Below, in pieces: positions 46,059 through 55,007 of a stretch of 64,000 nucleotides of DNA. Numbering within the stretch: position 1 is the stretch's first letter; each line of letters starts with the position of its first letter. The notes beneath the pieces were generated by a model. It was given only the letters and a program-made list of their open reading frames with translations, made no database searches and was not told the origin of the DNA. Source of the DNA: Rhizobiales bacterium 2SD. GTDB lineage: Bacteria > Pseudomonadota > Alphaproteobacteria > Rhizobiales > Beijerinckiaceae. Location: positions 1-64,000 of the forward strand of contig SCMY01000010.1 of the NCBI GenBank assembly GCA_005502805.1. Reading direction: 5' to 3'. A program made the position numbers and the translations under genes.

Positions 46059-46835
46059 ATGAGCGATTTCGACCGCAACGCTCAGGTCTGGGGCGCCGGC
46101 CGCGCCCAGCAGACCAGCGCCGTCGAGGTGGACCAGGGCCTGCGCTCGTTCATGCTCGGCGTCTACAACAACATGAGCATCGGCCTGGCCATCACCGGCC
46201 TGTTCGCCATCGGCATCTCGATGCTGGCGATCGCCGGCTACTCGCCCTCGGGCAAGGTCACCGCGCTGACGCCGCTCGGCCAGGCGCTGTACCTTTCCCC
46301 GCTGAAGTGGGTGGTGATGCTGGCTCCGCTGGCCTTCATCTTCTTCTTCTCGTTCAAGGCCGACAGCATGAGCTCGTCGACCGCGCGCGCCATGTTCTTC
46401 GCCTTCGCGGCGGTGATGGGCGTCTCGCTCTCGTCGATCTTCGTGGTCTTCACCGGTGAATCGATCGCCAAGGTGTTCTTCATCACCGCGGCCTCCTTCG
46501 CGGGCCTGAGCCTGTTCGGCTACACCACGAAGAAGTCGCTGTCGGGCATCGGCTCATTCCTGATCATGGGCCTGATCGGCCTGGTGATCGCCTCGGTGGT
46601 CAACATCTTCCTGGCCTCGAGCGCGCTCTCCTTCGCCATCTCGGTGATCGGCGTGCTCGTCTTCGCCGGCCTGACCGCCTGGGATACGCAGCGCCTGAAG
46701 GAAATGTACCTGTACTCGGACCTCGACTCCGAGTCGGCCGCGAAGCTCTCGGTGAACGGCGCCCTGTCGCTCTACCTGAACTTCGTCAACATGTTCCAGA
46801 TGCTGCTCTCGCTCTTCGGCTCCAAGCAGGAGTGA
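46059..46835 (+). CDS. Bax inhibitor-1 (YbhL/YccA) family protein
   Basis: Integral membrane protein (258 aa) of the BI-1 family with about seven helices; the bacterial members are pH-gated calcium leak channels or modulators of FtsH. The start at 46059 gives MSDFDRNAQVWGAG, the usual polar leader before the first helix; a longer reading from 45957 is unlikely. The C-terminal helices with WDTQRLKEMYLY match the family signature. A terminator follows 24 bases after the stop. Confidence 0.95.
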   Translation: MSDFDRNAQVWGAGRAQQTSAVEVDQGLRSFMLGVYNNMSIGLAITGLFAIGISMLAIAGYSPSGKVTALTPLGQALYLSPLKWVVMLAPLAFIFFFSFKADSMSSSTARAMFFAFAAVMGVSLSSIFVVFTGESIAKVFFITAASFAGLSLFGYTTKKSLSGIGSFLIMGLIGLVIASVVNIFLASSALSFAISVIGVLVFAGLTAWDTQRLKEMYLYSDLDSESAAKLSVNGALSLYLNFVNMFQMLLSLFGSKQE

Positions 46836-46859
46836 TGAAGGCGATAGCCTGAAAGAACG

Positions 46860-46892
46860 AAGCCCCGGCCTCTCCGCCGGGGCTTTTCTTTT
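46860..46892 (+). terminator. Rho-independent terminator of the BI-1 gene
   Basis: AAGCCCCGGC (46860-46869) and GCCGGGGCTT (46876-46885) form a perfect 10 bp stem with a 6 base loop, followed by a T-rich tail (TTCTTTT). It ends the plus-strand BI-1 transcript just before the convergent DUF2794 gene. Confidence 0.9.
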
Positions 46893-46911
46893 GGCTTGGT
46901 AGTCGACGACC

Positions 46912-47277
46912 TCAGCTCACCACGCTCAGCCGCTTGTCGAGCACCTTGAGCACCCGGCCGAGCTCGGCTCCGCGCTTCAGGATCAGCCCGGTCGCGGTCA
47001 CCACCGAATAGGCCCCCTGACGCCGCGCCAGCGAAGGATCCTTGACGATTCGATAGAGCGGCACCTCGGCCGTACGTCGGAACACCGAGAACTGCGCCTT
47101 GTCGCGCAGGAAATCGATGGCGTAATCGCGCCATTCGCCGGCCGCGACCATGCGGCCATAGAGATTGAACAGCTCGTTCAGTTCGCGCCGGTCGAAGGTC
47201 ACCGAAGAGGGCGCGGCAGCCGGGAAGGCGACAACCGCGCCCGTTCGCTGACCTGGCGGAGTTTCGCTTTCGCTCAT
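46912..47277 (-). CDS. DUF2794 family protein
   Basis: A 121 aa alphaproteobacterial protein of the DUF2794 family. The core VTFDRRELNELFNLYGRMVAAGEWRDYAIDF is typical, and the rest is beta-rich with a basic C-terminal half (TGLILKRGAELGRVLKVLDKRL). There is no membrane segment. The gene is monocistronic or follows the AhpD-like gene at a 327 base distance, which holds a candidate RNA on the other strand. The function is not known. Confidence 0.9.
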   Translation of the reverse strand: MSESETPPGQRTGAVVAFPAAAPSSVTFDRRELNELFNLYGRMVAAGEWRDYAIDFLRDKAQFSVFRRTAEVPLYRIVKDPSLARRQGAYSVVTATGLILKRGAELGRVLKVLDKRLSVVS

Positions 47278-47432
47278 CGCGCCTCCTGTTCGTTACCGGC
47301 GATTATCCGGCAAGGAATGATGCGCCCGCCTCCTGACGCTGGCAAGGGCGCTGCAAGACAGATCGACGACGATCGCGCCGCCATCGCCAGCCTCTTTGCG
47401 ATTGCCATGATTTTGCCGCGCTTGCGCCAAGC

Positions 47433-47595
47433 GAGCGCCCCGTTGCGGCGCTCAACTCCGATTCGTTGCCTCGGCGGCCCGGCCTGTCCGGTTCCGGACA
47501 CGTCAGCCCCCCAGCCCCTCCGGCGCTGCGGCGGGCCGGGCCAACGAGTCGAGGCCAACTCACGGCTGGCGGTTTCCGCCGGCCGTTTTCTTTTT
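47433..47595 (+). ncRNA. Candidate structured non-coding RNA
   Basis: A plus-strand stretch with no protein gene but strong pairing potential, ending at a good terminator. Hairpin 1: GAGCGCC (47433-47439) with GGCGCTC (47447-47453). A long arm: GTT-GCCTCG (47465-47473) with CGAGGC-c-AAC (47550-47559), then after a small internal loop GGCCCGGCC (47476-47484) with GGCCGGGCC (47534-47542). Inside sits a perfect hairpin TGTCCGG (47485-47491) / CCGGACA (47494-47500). The last hairpin is the terminator at 47562-47595. SRP, 6S and tmRNA landmarks were looked for and not found. The 5' end and promoter are not defined. Confidence 0.5.
47562..47595 (+). terminator. Rho-independent terminator without an upstream protein gene
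   Basis: ACGGCTGGCGG (47562-47572) pairs with CCGCCGGCCGT (47576-47586) through a TTT loop with one G-T wobble, followed by TTTCTTTTT. The T-run is on the plus strand, so it ends a plus-strand transcript. The nearest plus-strand protein gene upstream (BI-1) already has its own terminator 670 bases earlier. Confidence 0.8.
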
Positions 47596-47604
47596 GGCGT
47601 CCGC

Positions 47605-48222
47605 CTATCGGGATGCCCGGTGATATTCGGGATTGGGCCGCATATCGACGGCCGAGGCGATCCGGTTCGACATGTTGAAGAAGGCCGCAACCGCGCCGAT
47701 GTCCCAGATGTCGCGCTCGCCGAAACCGGCCCTGCGCAACGCTTCCCGGTCCTCCTCTTCGATTCTGTGCGGTTCCTCCGTCAGCTTCACCGAGAAGTCG
47801 AGCATGGCGCGATGGCGTGGCGAGAGCTCCGCGGCGCGATAGTTCATCACCATCATCTCGCCGAGCACGGGGTCGCCGGAGAGCTGGCGCACCGCCTGGC
47901 CATGCGCCGTCAGGCAGTAATAGCAGCGATTCACGCTGGAGACCGCGACCGCGATCATCTCACGCTCCAGCTTCGACAGGCCGGACGGGGCCAGCATCAG
48001 GTCGTTGTAGAAGGTGGCGAAGGCCTGGAGCTTGGCGTCGTCATGCGAATAGGCGGCGAGCACGTTCGGGATATAGCCGAGCTTTTCCTCGCATTTGGCG
48101 AAATAGGCCTGCATCGGCTCGGACAATTCGGCCTGCGGCAGAGAGAGCGCCATCACGGCGGGCGGCGCGTCCTGCTTCGCAGGCTGCTCGCCCACCATCG
48201 CTTTGTCATGCTTCTTCGTCAT
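47605..48222 (-). CDS. AhpD-like peroxidase-related protein (carboxymuconolactone decarboxylase family)
   Basis: A 205 aa protein of the CMD/AhpD superfamily, uncharacterised peroxidase-related branch. The redox motif CYYCLTAHG holds the C-x-x-C plus distal His typical of AhpD-type disulfide reductases. The body is all-helical (EREMIAVAVSSVN before the motif). The start at 48222 is chosen for a normal length; a reading extending to 48474 runs into the promoter region of the glutamate dehydrogenase gene, from which it is divergent. Its electron partner is unknown. Confidence 0.9.
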   Translation of the reverse strand: MTKKHDKAMVGEQPAKQDAPPAVMALSLPQAELSEPMQAYFAKCEEKLGYIPNVLAAYSHDDAKLQAFATFYNDLMLAPSGLSKLEREMIAVAVSSVNRCYYCLTAHGQAVRQLSGDPVLGEMMVMNYRAAELSPRHRAMLDFSVKLTEEPHRIEEEDREALRRAGFGERDIWDIGAVAAFFNMSNRIASAVDMRPNPEYHRASR

Positions 48223-48376
48223 CTCTGCACTCCTTGCGTCGATATCCGCGCGGATCGGGCACGACTTGCCGCGTCCGCGCCATATTGGTGCAATCTGGCT
48301 GCTGGCATCCGACGAAAGTTGCAGCAGCCGGTGAGCTATGTCATCGCTTCGGCAAAATAGCAGGGGGAAGAAGACT

Positions 48377-51300
48377 ATGGCCAAGCGCGAAGCGAATGCC
48401 ACGGCTGCAGCCGTCACCGCGATCGAGGCAGCCGCGCGCGGGCTCGGTTCGGCGATGCCCGCGGAGTTCCCCAAGCTGCTCTATGGCCGCACCGTCGCCG
48501 AGGATCTCGTCGCACTGCCGCCGGATCTGCTGGCCCGCGCCGCCGATGCCGCCTATGCCCACCTGACCAGCAAGCGCAAACCCGGCGAGCCCAATCTGCG
48601 CTTCCGCGACGAGGCGGTGAAGGAAGATGGGCGCGAGCGCCAGCTCACCATCCTCGAAGTCGTCAATGACAACAAACCGTTCCTGCTCGATTCGACCCTG
48701 GCAGAGCTGACCGAGCAGGGCTACGAGCCGCGCCTCGTCGCTCACCCGATCCTCGCCGTGGTGCGCAAGGACGATGGCACCTTCCAGTCGCTCGCCGGCG
48801 AGGCCTCGGGCCGCGCCGTCGAGGGCACGCGCCGCGAGAGCCTGATCCACATCCATCTCGACCGGATCGACACCGCCGAAGCACGTGACAAGCTCGCCGC
48901 CGGCCTCGCCCGCGTCTATGTCGATGTCGGCCTTGCCGTCGACGACTGGGCCGCGATGCGCGGGCGAATCACCGAGGTGATCCAATCCTACCGCGCCAAC
49001 CCGCCGCCATTGCCGGAGGACGAGGTCGCCGAGGCCCTGAACTTCCTCGAATGGATCGCCAGCGACAATTTCACCTTGCTCGGCGTGCGCGCCTATCGCT
49101 TCGCCGGCGGCGACACTGCCGCCGATCCGGTCGACTCCTCCGGTCTCGGCATCCTGCGCGACCCTGATGTCCGGGTGCTCCGCAAGAACCGCGAGCTCGT
49201 GGTGATGACACCGGAGATCCGCGCCTTCCTGGCCAAGCCGCAGGCGCTGATCATCACCAAGGCCAACGTCAAGAGCCGCGTCCACCGCCGCGTTCATCTC
49301 GACTATGTCGGCGTGAAGCTCTTCACCGCCGATGGTCGGCTCGACGGCGAACTGCGCATCGTCGGCCTGCTGACCTCGAACGCCTATACCGGTACCGCCC
49401 GCTCGATCCCCTATCTGCGTCTCAAGGTGGCGCGCGTCGTCAAAAGCACCGGCTTCGACCCGTCGAGCTATTCCGGCCGCGCCCTCTACAACGTGCTCGA
49501 CGCCTTCCCGCGCGACGAGCTCTTCCAGATCGACGTCGAGACGCTGGAGCGCTTCGCCCTCGACATCATGCAGCTGACCGAGCGGCCGCGCATCCGGGCG
49601 CTCGCCCGCGCCGACGAGTTCGACCGCTTCGTCTCGGCGCTCGTCTTCATCCCGAAGGACCGCTACGACACCACGGTGCGCCGCCGCGTCGGCGAATTCC
49701 TCGCCCGCGTCTACCAGGGCCGCGTCTCCGCCGCCTATCCGGCCTATCCGGAAGGACCGCTCGCCCGCACCCACTACATCATCGGCCGCGACGAGGGCCG
49801 CACCCCCAAGGTCGACCGCAACACGCTGGAAGCGGGCATCGCCGCGATCGTCCGCACCTGGAGCGACGGGCTGAAGGACGCGCTCGACGCGCAGAAGGCC
49901 GGCCCCGCCGCGCGCTCCCTGGCCGAGCGCTATGCCGAAGCCTTCGGCGCCGCTTATCGCGAGCGCTACTCGGCCGAAGACGCGCTGGTCGATATCGACA
50001 TGCTGCAGAAGCTGTCGGCGGAGCGGCCGCGTGCGGTCAACCTCTACCGTCGCGATGGCGACGGCCCGACCCGGGCCAATCTCAAGCTGTTCTCCCGCGG
50101 CGCTGCGATCTCGCTCTCCGAGCGCGTGCCGATGCTGGAGAATATGGGCTTCCGCGTCGTCAACGAGCGCACCTTCAACATCACGCCGCAGCAGAATGGC
50201 GCGGGCAGCGCCGATTCGCGCGTCTGGCTGCACGACATGACGCTGGAACGCGCCAGCGGCGGCGAAATCGACATCGAAAACCTCGATCCGACGATCGAGG
50301 CGGCGCTGATGGCGCAGTTCCGCGGCTTCACCGAATCCGACCGCTTCGATCAGCTTGTCCTCGCCGCCGGCCTCGCCTGGCGCGAAGCGGCGCTGCTGCG
50401 GGCGCTCGGCCGCTATCTGCGCCAGGTCGGCGCGCCCTATGCGCAGGACTACATCGCCGACGCGCTGACCCGCCATTCCGGCATCGCCACCGGTCTGGTG
50501 AAGCTCTTCGTCGCCAAGTTCGACCCGCATCTGTCGGACAAGAAGCGCGCCGAGCAGATGAAGGCCGAGCGCGAGCGGATCGAAGCCGCGCTCGCCGACG
50601 TCACCAGCCTCGACGAGGACCGCATCCTGCGCCGCTTCGTCAACCTGATCGACGCGATCCTGCGCACCAACTTCTTCCAGATCGGCCCCGATGGACACCC
50701 GCGCAGCACGATCTCGTTCAAGTTCGCCTCCGGGCAGGTCGACGGCATGCCGTTGCCGCGCCCGCTCTACGAGATCTTCGTCTATTCGCCGCGCGTCGAG
50801 GGCATCCATATGCGCTTCGGCAAGGTCGCGCGCGGCGGCCTGCGCTGGTCCGACCGGCCGCAGGACTTCCGCACCGAGGTGCTCGGCCTGGTCAAGGCAC
50901 AGCAGGTCAAGAACGCCGTCATCGTCCCGGTCGGCGCCAAGGGCGGCTTCGTGCCCAAGCAATTGCCACCGGCCAGCGACCGGCAGGCCTGGCTGACCGA
51001 GGGCACCGAGAGCTACCGCATCTTCATCCGCACTCTGCTCGAGCTCACCGACAATCTCGACGGCGAGAAGATCGTCCCGCCGCCGGACACGGTCCGTCAT
51101 GACGGCGACGACCCCTATCTCGTCGTCGCCGCCGACAAGGGCACCGCGACCTTCTCCGATACCGCCAACGCGCTCTCGGCCGAGAAGCATCACTGGCTCG
51201 GCGACGCCTTCGCCTCCGGCGGCTCGCAAGGCTATGACCACAAGGGCATGGGCATCACCGCCCGCGGCGCCTGGGAAGCGGTGAAGCGGCATTTCCGCGA

Positions 51301-53215
51301 GATCGACGTCGACATCCAGACAACGCCCTTCACCGTCGCCGGGGTCGGCGACATGTCCGGCGACGTCTTCGGCAACGGCATGCTGCTCTCGCCGGCGATC
51401 AAGCTGATTGCCGCCTTCGACCATCGCGACATCTTCCTCGATCCCAATCCGGATGCGGCCAAGAGCTTGGCCGAGCGCCAGCGCATCTTCGCCCTGCCGC
51501 GCTCCTCCTGGGCCGATTACGACAAGTCGCTGATCTCGAAGGGCGGCGGCATCTTCTCGCGCCAGGCCAAGAGCATTCCGCTCTCGCCGGAAGTCCAGCA
51601 GGCGCTCAACTTCGACAAGGCGCAGGTCACCCCGGCCGAACTGATGACCGCGATCCTGAAGGCGCCGGTCGACCTGCTTTGGTTCGGCGGCATCGGCACC
51701 TATATCCGCGCCAGCGACGAGACCGACGCTCAGGTGGGCGACCGCGCCAATGACGCGATCCGCATCACCGGCTCCGATCTGCGCGCCAAGGTGATCGGCG
51801 AAGGCGCCAACCTCGGCGCCACCCAGCGCGGCCGTATCGAGGCGGCCCGCAATGGCGTGCGGCTCAACACCGACGCGATCGACAACTCGGCCGGCGTCAA
51901 CACCTCCGACGTCGAGGTCAACATCAAGATCGCGCTCGCCGACCCCGTCCGCGACGGCCGCCTGCCCGAGAAGAAGCGCAACGCTTTGCTCGCGCAGATG
52001 ACCGACGAGGTCGGCCTGCTCGTCCTGCGCAACAACTATCTGCAGAGCCTGGCGCTCTCGCTGACGGAGGCACAGGGCATTCAGGCGAGCCCGCATCTGC
52101 GCCGGCTGATGGTCCGGCTGGAGGAGGACGGCCGGCTCGACCGCAGCGTCGAGTATCTGCCCTCAGATGCCGTGCTGATCGAGCGTGAGAAGCGCGGCGA
52201 AGGCCTGACCCGGCCGGAGCTCGCCGTGCTCCTCGCTTATGCCAAGCTCGCTTTGCATGACGCGCTGCTCGAATCGGCGATCCCCGATGATCCCTATCTC
52301 AAGAGCGAGCTCGTCCGCTATTTCCCGCAGCCACTGCGTGAGGGCTATGGCAAGGAGATCGCCGGCCACAGGCTGCGCCGCGAGATCGTCGCGACCCAGC
52401 TTGCCAACGCCATCATCAATCGCGGCGGCCCGGCCATCGTCTCGATGCTGGCCGACCAGACCCGCGCCGAGGCGCCGGCGATCGCCGCGGCCTATGCCGT
52501 CGCCCGCGATGCCTTCGACCTGATCACGCTGAACGGCGCCATCGACGCGCTCGACGCCAAGCTGCCAGGCAAGACCCAGACCGGGCTCTATGCCGCCGCG
52601 CAGGAGCTGGTCGTCGACCGGATGCGCTGGTTCCTGCGCCGCGGCGTCGCCAAGCCGGGCGCTATCGAGCAGACCGTAGCGCACTATGCCAAGGGCGTCG
52701 CGGCGCTGGAGGGGGCGCTCGCCGAACTGCTGCCCGAGGCGGCCGCCCAGGCGCGCAATGCCCGCATCGCCGCGCTGACGGCCGAAGGCGTGCCCGAGGC
52801 GCTGGCGACGCGCGTCGCCAGCCTGCCCTGGCTCGCCGAGGCGACCGACATCGTCGACATCGCCAGCCGGACCAAGCGCGACATCGTCGAGGTTGCCCGG
52901 ATTCATTTCGGAACCGATTCGGTCTTCGGCTTCTCAAGCCTGGCATCTGCAGCAGCAGCCGTGCCGGCAACCGACGACTATGAGCGCCTGGCGCGCCAGC
53001 GTGCCGTCGAGACCCTGACCGACGCCCATGCCGGGCTGACGCAGGAGATCGCCACCGACAAATCCGGCCCCGATGCGCTGAAAGACTGGCTGGCGGAACG
53101 CGGCGCCGATGCGGAACGCACCCGTGCCACCGTCTCGGCCATTGCCATGTCGGGCCTCTCCCTGCCAAAGCTGATGGTGGCGGCCGGCATGCTGGCTGAT
53201 CTGCCGCGCCGGTAA
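48377..53215 (+). CDS. gdhB: NAD-specific glutamate dehydrogenase, large type
   Basis: Large NAD-glutamate dehydrogenase (1612 aa) of the 180 kDa class found in alphaproteobacteria, Pseudomonas and Streptomyces; it turns glutamate into 2-oxoglutarate and ammonia for catabolism. The chain has an N-terminal ACT-like regulatory half, a catalytic centre with RGGLRWSDRPQDFRTEVLGL and the lysine in GAKGGFVPK (Lys855), a Rossmann part with GVGDMSGDVFGNG, and a helical C-terminal domain. The ATG at 48377 has a GGGGGAAG ribosome site; an in-frame ATG 13 codons earlier is less likely. The gene symbol follows Pseudomonas usage. The neighbours (Trm112-like, AhpD-like) do not indicate a common pathway. 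Confidence 0.96.
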   Translation: MAKREANATAAAVTAIEAAARGLGSAMPAEFPKLLYGRTVAEDLVALPPDLLARAADAAYAHLTSKRKPGEPNLRFRDEAVKEDGRERQLTILEVVNDNKPFLLDSTLAELTEQGYEPRLVAHPILAVVRKDDGTFQSLAGEASGRAVEGTRRESLIHIHLDRIDTAEARDKLAAGLARVYVDVGLAVDDWAAMRGRITEVIQSYRANPPPLPEDEVAEALNFLEWIASDNFTLLGVRAYRFAGGDTAADPVDSSGLGILRDPDVRVLRKNRELVVMTPEIRAFLAKPQALIITKANVKSRVHRRVHLDYVGVKLFTADGRLDGELRIVGLLTSNAYTGTARSIPYLRLKVARVVKSTGFDPSSYSGRALYNVLDAFPRDELFQIDVETLERFALDIMQLTERPRIRALARADEFDRFVSALVFIPKDRYDTTVRRRVGEFLARVYQGRVSAAYPAYPEGPLARTHYIIGRDEGRTPKVDRNTLEAGIAAIVRTWSDGLKDALDAQKAGPAARSLAERYAEAFGAAYRERYSAEDALVDIDMLQKLSAERPRAVNLYRRDGDGPTRANLKLFSRGAAISLSERVPMLENMGFRVVNERTFNITPQQNGAGSADSRVWLHDMTLERASGGEIDIENLDPTIEAALMAQFRGFTESDRFDQLVLAAGLAWREAALLRALGRYLRQVGAPYAQDYIADALTRHSGIATGLVKLFVAKFDPHLSDKKRAEQMKAERERIEAALADVTSLDEDRILRRFVNLIDAILRTNFFQIGPDGHPRSTISFKFASGQVDGMPLPRPLYEIFVYSPRVEGIHMRFGKVARGGLRWSDRPQDFRTEVLGLVKAQQVKNAVIVPVGAKGGFVPKQLPPASDRQAWLTEGTESYRIFIRTLLELTDNLDGEKIVPPPDTVRHDGDDPYLVVAADKGTATFSDTANALSAEKHHWLGDAFASGGSQGYDHKGMGITARGAWEAVKRHFREIDVDIQTTPFTVAGVGDMSGDVFGNGMLLSPAIKLIAAFDHRDIFLDPNPDAAKSLAERQRIFALPRSSWADYDKSLISKGGGIFSRQAKSIPLSPEVQQALNFDKAQVTPAELMTAILKAPVDLLWFGGIGTYIRASDETDAQVGDRANDAIRITGSDLRAKVIGEGANLGATQRGRIEAARNGVRLNTDAIDNSAGVNTSDVEVNIKIALADPVRDGRLPEKKRNALLAQMTDEVGLLVLRNNYLQSLALSLTEAQGIQASPHLRRLMVRLEEDGRLDRSVEYLPSDAVLIEREKRGEGLTRPELAVLLAYAKLALHDALLESAIPDDPYLKSELVRYFPQPLREGYGKEIAGHRLRREIVATQLANAIINRGGPAIVSMLADQTRAEAPAIAAAYAVARDAFDLITLNGAIDALDAKLPGKTQTGLYAAAQELVVDRMRWFLRRGVAKPGAIEQTVAHYAKGVAALEGALAELLPEAAAQARNARIAALTAEGVPEALATRVASLPWLAEATDIVDIASRTKRDIVEVARIHFGTDSVFGFSSLASAAAAVPATDDYERLARQRAVETLTDAHAGLTQEIATDKSGPDALKDWLAERGADAERTRATVSAIAMSGLSLPKLMVAAGMLADLPRR

Positions 53216-53275
53216 GGCCGGCTATCAGGACATTGGCGGCCGCCCGCCAAGCGCGCGGCGACCGCAGGAGATGAT

Positions 53276-53485
53276 GTGACGATGAACCCCGAAGAGGGCG
53301 GCGCGGCCGCGACCCGGATCGATCCGAAGCTACTGGAGATTCTCGTCTGTCCGGTGACCAAGGCGACCTTGGAATACGACGCCACGCGCCAGGAACTGAT
53401 CAGCCGCGCCGCCAAGCTCGCCTACCCGATCCGCGACGGCATCCCGATCATGCTGCCGGAAGAAGCGCGGCAGCTGGAGGGGTAG
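53276..53485 (+). CDS. Trm112 family protein (YcaR-like)
   Basis: A 69 aa protein of the Trm112/UPF0434 family with the signature LLEILVCPVTKATLEY and the YPIRDGIPIMLPEEAR tail. Only one Cys is present, so it would not form the four-Cys zinc site of eukaryotic Trm112. The GTG at 53276 is 5 bases after an AGGAG site and the ATG at 53282 is 11 bases after it; either could be used. Trm112 proteins act as activators of methyltransferases in eukaryotes; the bacterial role is unsettled. It follows gdhB by 60 bases. Confidence 0.85.
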   Translation: MTMNPEEGGAAATRIDPKLLEILVCPVTKATLEYDATRQELISRAAKLAYPIRDGIPIMLPEEARQLEG

Positions 53486-53502
53486 GGCTGGTAGCGCCCC
53501 AC

Positions 53503-53625
53503 GTCATTCTCGGGCGGAGCGAAGCGCTGACGGATGAGGGAAGGGCAGGCGCTACCTGCCTGCGTATTACCCAGTCGTACCGCCCTCATCCGCCTGCCGG
53601 CACCTTCTCCCCCAAGGGGAGAAGG
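53503..53625. repeat. Composite palindromic repeat region
   Basis: This intergenic stretch joins pieces of two repeat families. First, GTCATTCTCGGGCGGAGCGA at 53503 starts a fragment of the element seen at 25.5 and 28.2 kb; it breaks off near 53527. Then CGGATGAGGG (53531-53540) pairs with CCCTCATCCG (53583-53592) around a GCAGGC/GCCTGC hairpin. Last, CCTTCTCCCC (53603-53612) with GGGGAGAAGG (53616-53625) is a perfect 10 bp stem, as in a family often seen in Rhizobiales. The last hairpin lies 11 bases from the stop of the convergent UbiH-like gene and may end transcription. Confidence 0.75.
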
Positions 53626-53636
53626 ATTCCCAAGAC

Positions 53637-54887
53637 TTACAGCATCTCACCCTTGAGCAGCCGCGGTGTCGGCCCGGCCAGTCCAGCCGCCTCGCGGATG
53701 AAAAAGCGCTTCAGCCCCGGCATGCGCTCGACCAGCCCGAGGCCGAGATCCCGCGCCAATCGTAACGGGGTCGAATCGTTCGAGAACAGACGGTTGAGGC
53801 TGTCGGTGACGACACCCATCGCGACCGTGTCGAAGCGACGCCCCTTCTCATAGGCCTCCAGCGCCTCGGAACCACCGATATCGAGGCCGAGCCGGGCCGC
53901 ATCGACGATGGCCTCGGCCAGCGCCGCGACATCCTTCAGCCCGAGATTGAGCCCCTGGCCGGCGATCGGGTGAATGACATGAGCGGCGTCCCCAAGCAGG
54001 GCCAGCCTGTCTCCGACGAAACGGCGCGCGATGCCGAACGAGAGTGGATAAGCGCCCAGGCGACTTTCCAGGGCGATCTCGCCGAGTTCGAGGCCGAAAC
54101 GACGCTCGACCTCAAGCAGGAGGTCGCTCTCGTCGAGCGCCAGCAAGGCCGGGACATTCTCGGTCCGCTCCGTCCAGACGATCGAGGAGCGATGGCCGAG
54201 CTTGCCGCCCTCGGCCAAAGGCAGGATCGCGAACGGACCGGACGGCAGGAAATGCTCGACCGCGCGCCCGTCATGCGGCCGCTCATGGCCGATGGTCGCG
54301 ACGATCCCCGATTGCGGATAGGACCAGCCGACCCAGCCGATCCCGGCCTGCTCGCGCAGCTTCGAGCGGGCGCCGTCGGCCGCGACCAGCAGCGCTGCAT
54401 CGAGGGTTTCGCTTTTGGAAAAGGCGACTTCGATCGCTCCACCCTTGTCCGTACCGGAGCGGACGCCTTCAGCCCGCAATTCGACGCCATTGGCACGCGC
54501 GACCTGCAGCAGCGCCGCTACCAACGCGCCGTTCTCGACCATATGGGCGAAGGGCTGGCCGGGTTCGATCTCGCCGTCGAAGGTCAGGAAGGCCGGCCGC
54601 ACCAGGTCCGGCGTGCGACTGTCGGTGATGATCATCTCGGTCATTGGCGTCGCGGTGGCTTCGGCCAGACGCCAGACGCCAAGCGCTTCCAGCATGTTGC
54701 GGGCCGCCGCCGCGACCGCATAGGCGCGGTCGTCGGCCCGCGGCGGCCCTGCCAGAGCCGGATCAGCGACGATCACGCCAAAGCCTTCGCCCAGCGCCTG
54801 CTTCAACGCCACGGCCAGCGTCAGCCCGGCGACCCCGCCGCCGGCGATGACGATGCGCTGGCTCGCACCTTCGAAACTTTGCGCCAT
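53637..54887 (-). CDS. UbiH/UbiF/COQ6-type FAD monooxygenase
   Basis: Flavoprotein hydroxylase (416 aa) of the ubiquinone-biosynthesis UbiH/COQ6 family. The FAD GxGxxG motif is IAGGGVAGLT; the DG motif is VAADGARSKLREQAG; the second FAD site is LLGDAAHVIHPIAGQGLNLGL. The start at 54887 gives the FAD motif close to the N-terminus, as in the family; a reading up to 55178 overlaps the divergent tesB gene. Which ring position it hydroxylates (UbiH, UbiF, UbiL or UbiM type) cannot be told. Confidence 0.93.
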   Translation of the reverse strand: MAQSFEGASQRIVIAGGGVAGLTLAVALKQALGEGFGVIVADPALAGPPRADDRAYAVAAAARNMLEALGVWRLAEATATPMTEMIITDSRTPDLVRPAFLTFDGEIEPGQPFAHMVENGALVAALLQVARANGVELRAEGVRSGTDKGGAIEVAFSKSETLDAALLVAADGARSKLREQAGIGWVGWSYPQSGIVATIGHERPHDGRAVEHFLPSGPFAILPLAEGGKLGHRSSIVWTERTENVPALLALDESDLLLEVERRFGLELGEIALESRLGAYPLSFGIARRFVGDRLALLGDAAHVIHPIAGQGLNLGLKDVAALAEAIVDAARLGLDIGGSEALEAYEKGRRFDTVAMGVVTDSLNRLFSNDSTPLRLARDLGLGLVERMPGLKRFFIREAAGLAGPTPRLLKGEML

Positions 54888-55007
54888 GGTCTTCCTCGCA
54901 TCGCGCCGCTTGACGCGGCCTGATCGCTCGTTGCTGATGCAACGCTCCGCCGTCTTGCCCACAGCCGGCCCGGGTCGCAAGCCCGTGCCGCGCCGGTTTT
55001 CCAGCCG

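Noticed and set aside
47317..48360. 347-codon plus-strand open frame across the candidate ncRNA and the AhpD-like gene
   Set aside because: Arg/His-rich shadow composition, antisense to a confident gene, and crossed by a strong plus-strand terminator.
48341..52096. Very long open frame on the minus strand, opposite the glutamate dehydrogenase gene
   Set aside because: It mirrors the codon structure of the plus-strand gene in high-GC DNA, lacks any recognisable domain and has a composition rich in Asp, Gly, Arg and Ala as expected of a shadow frame.
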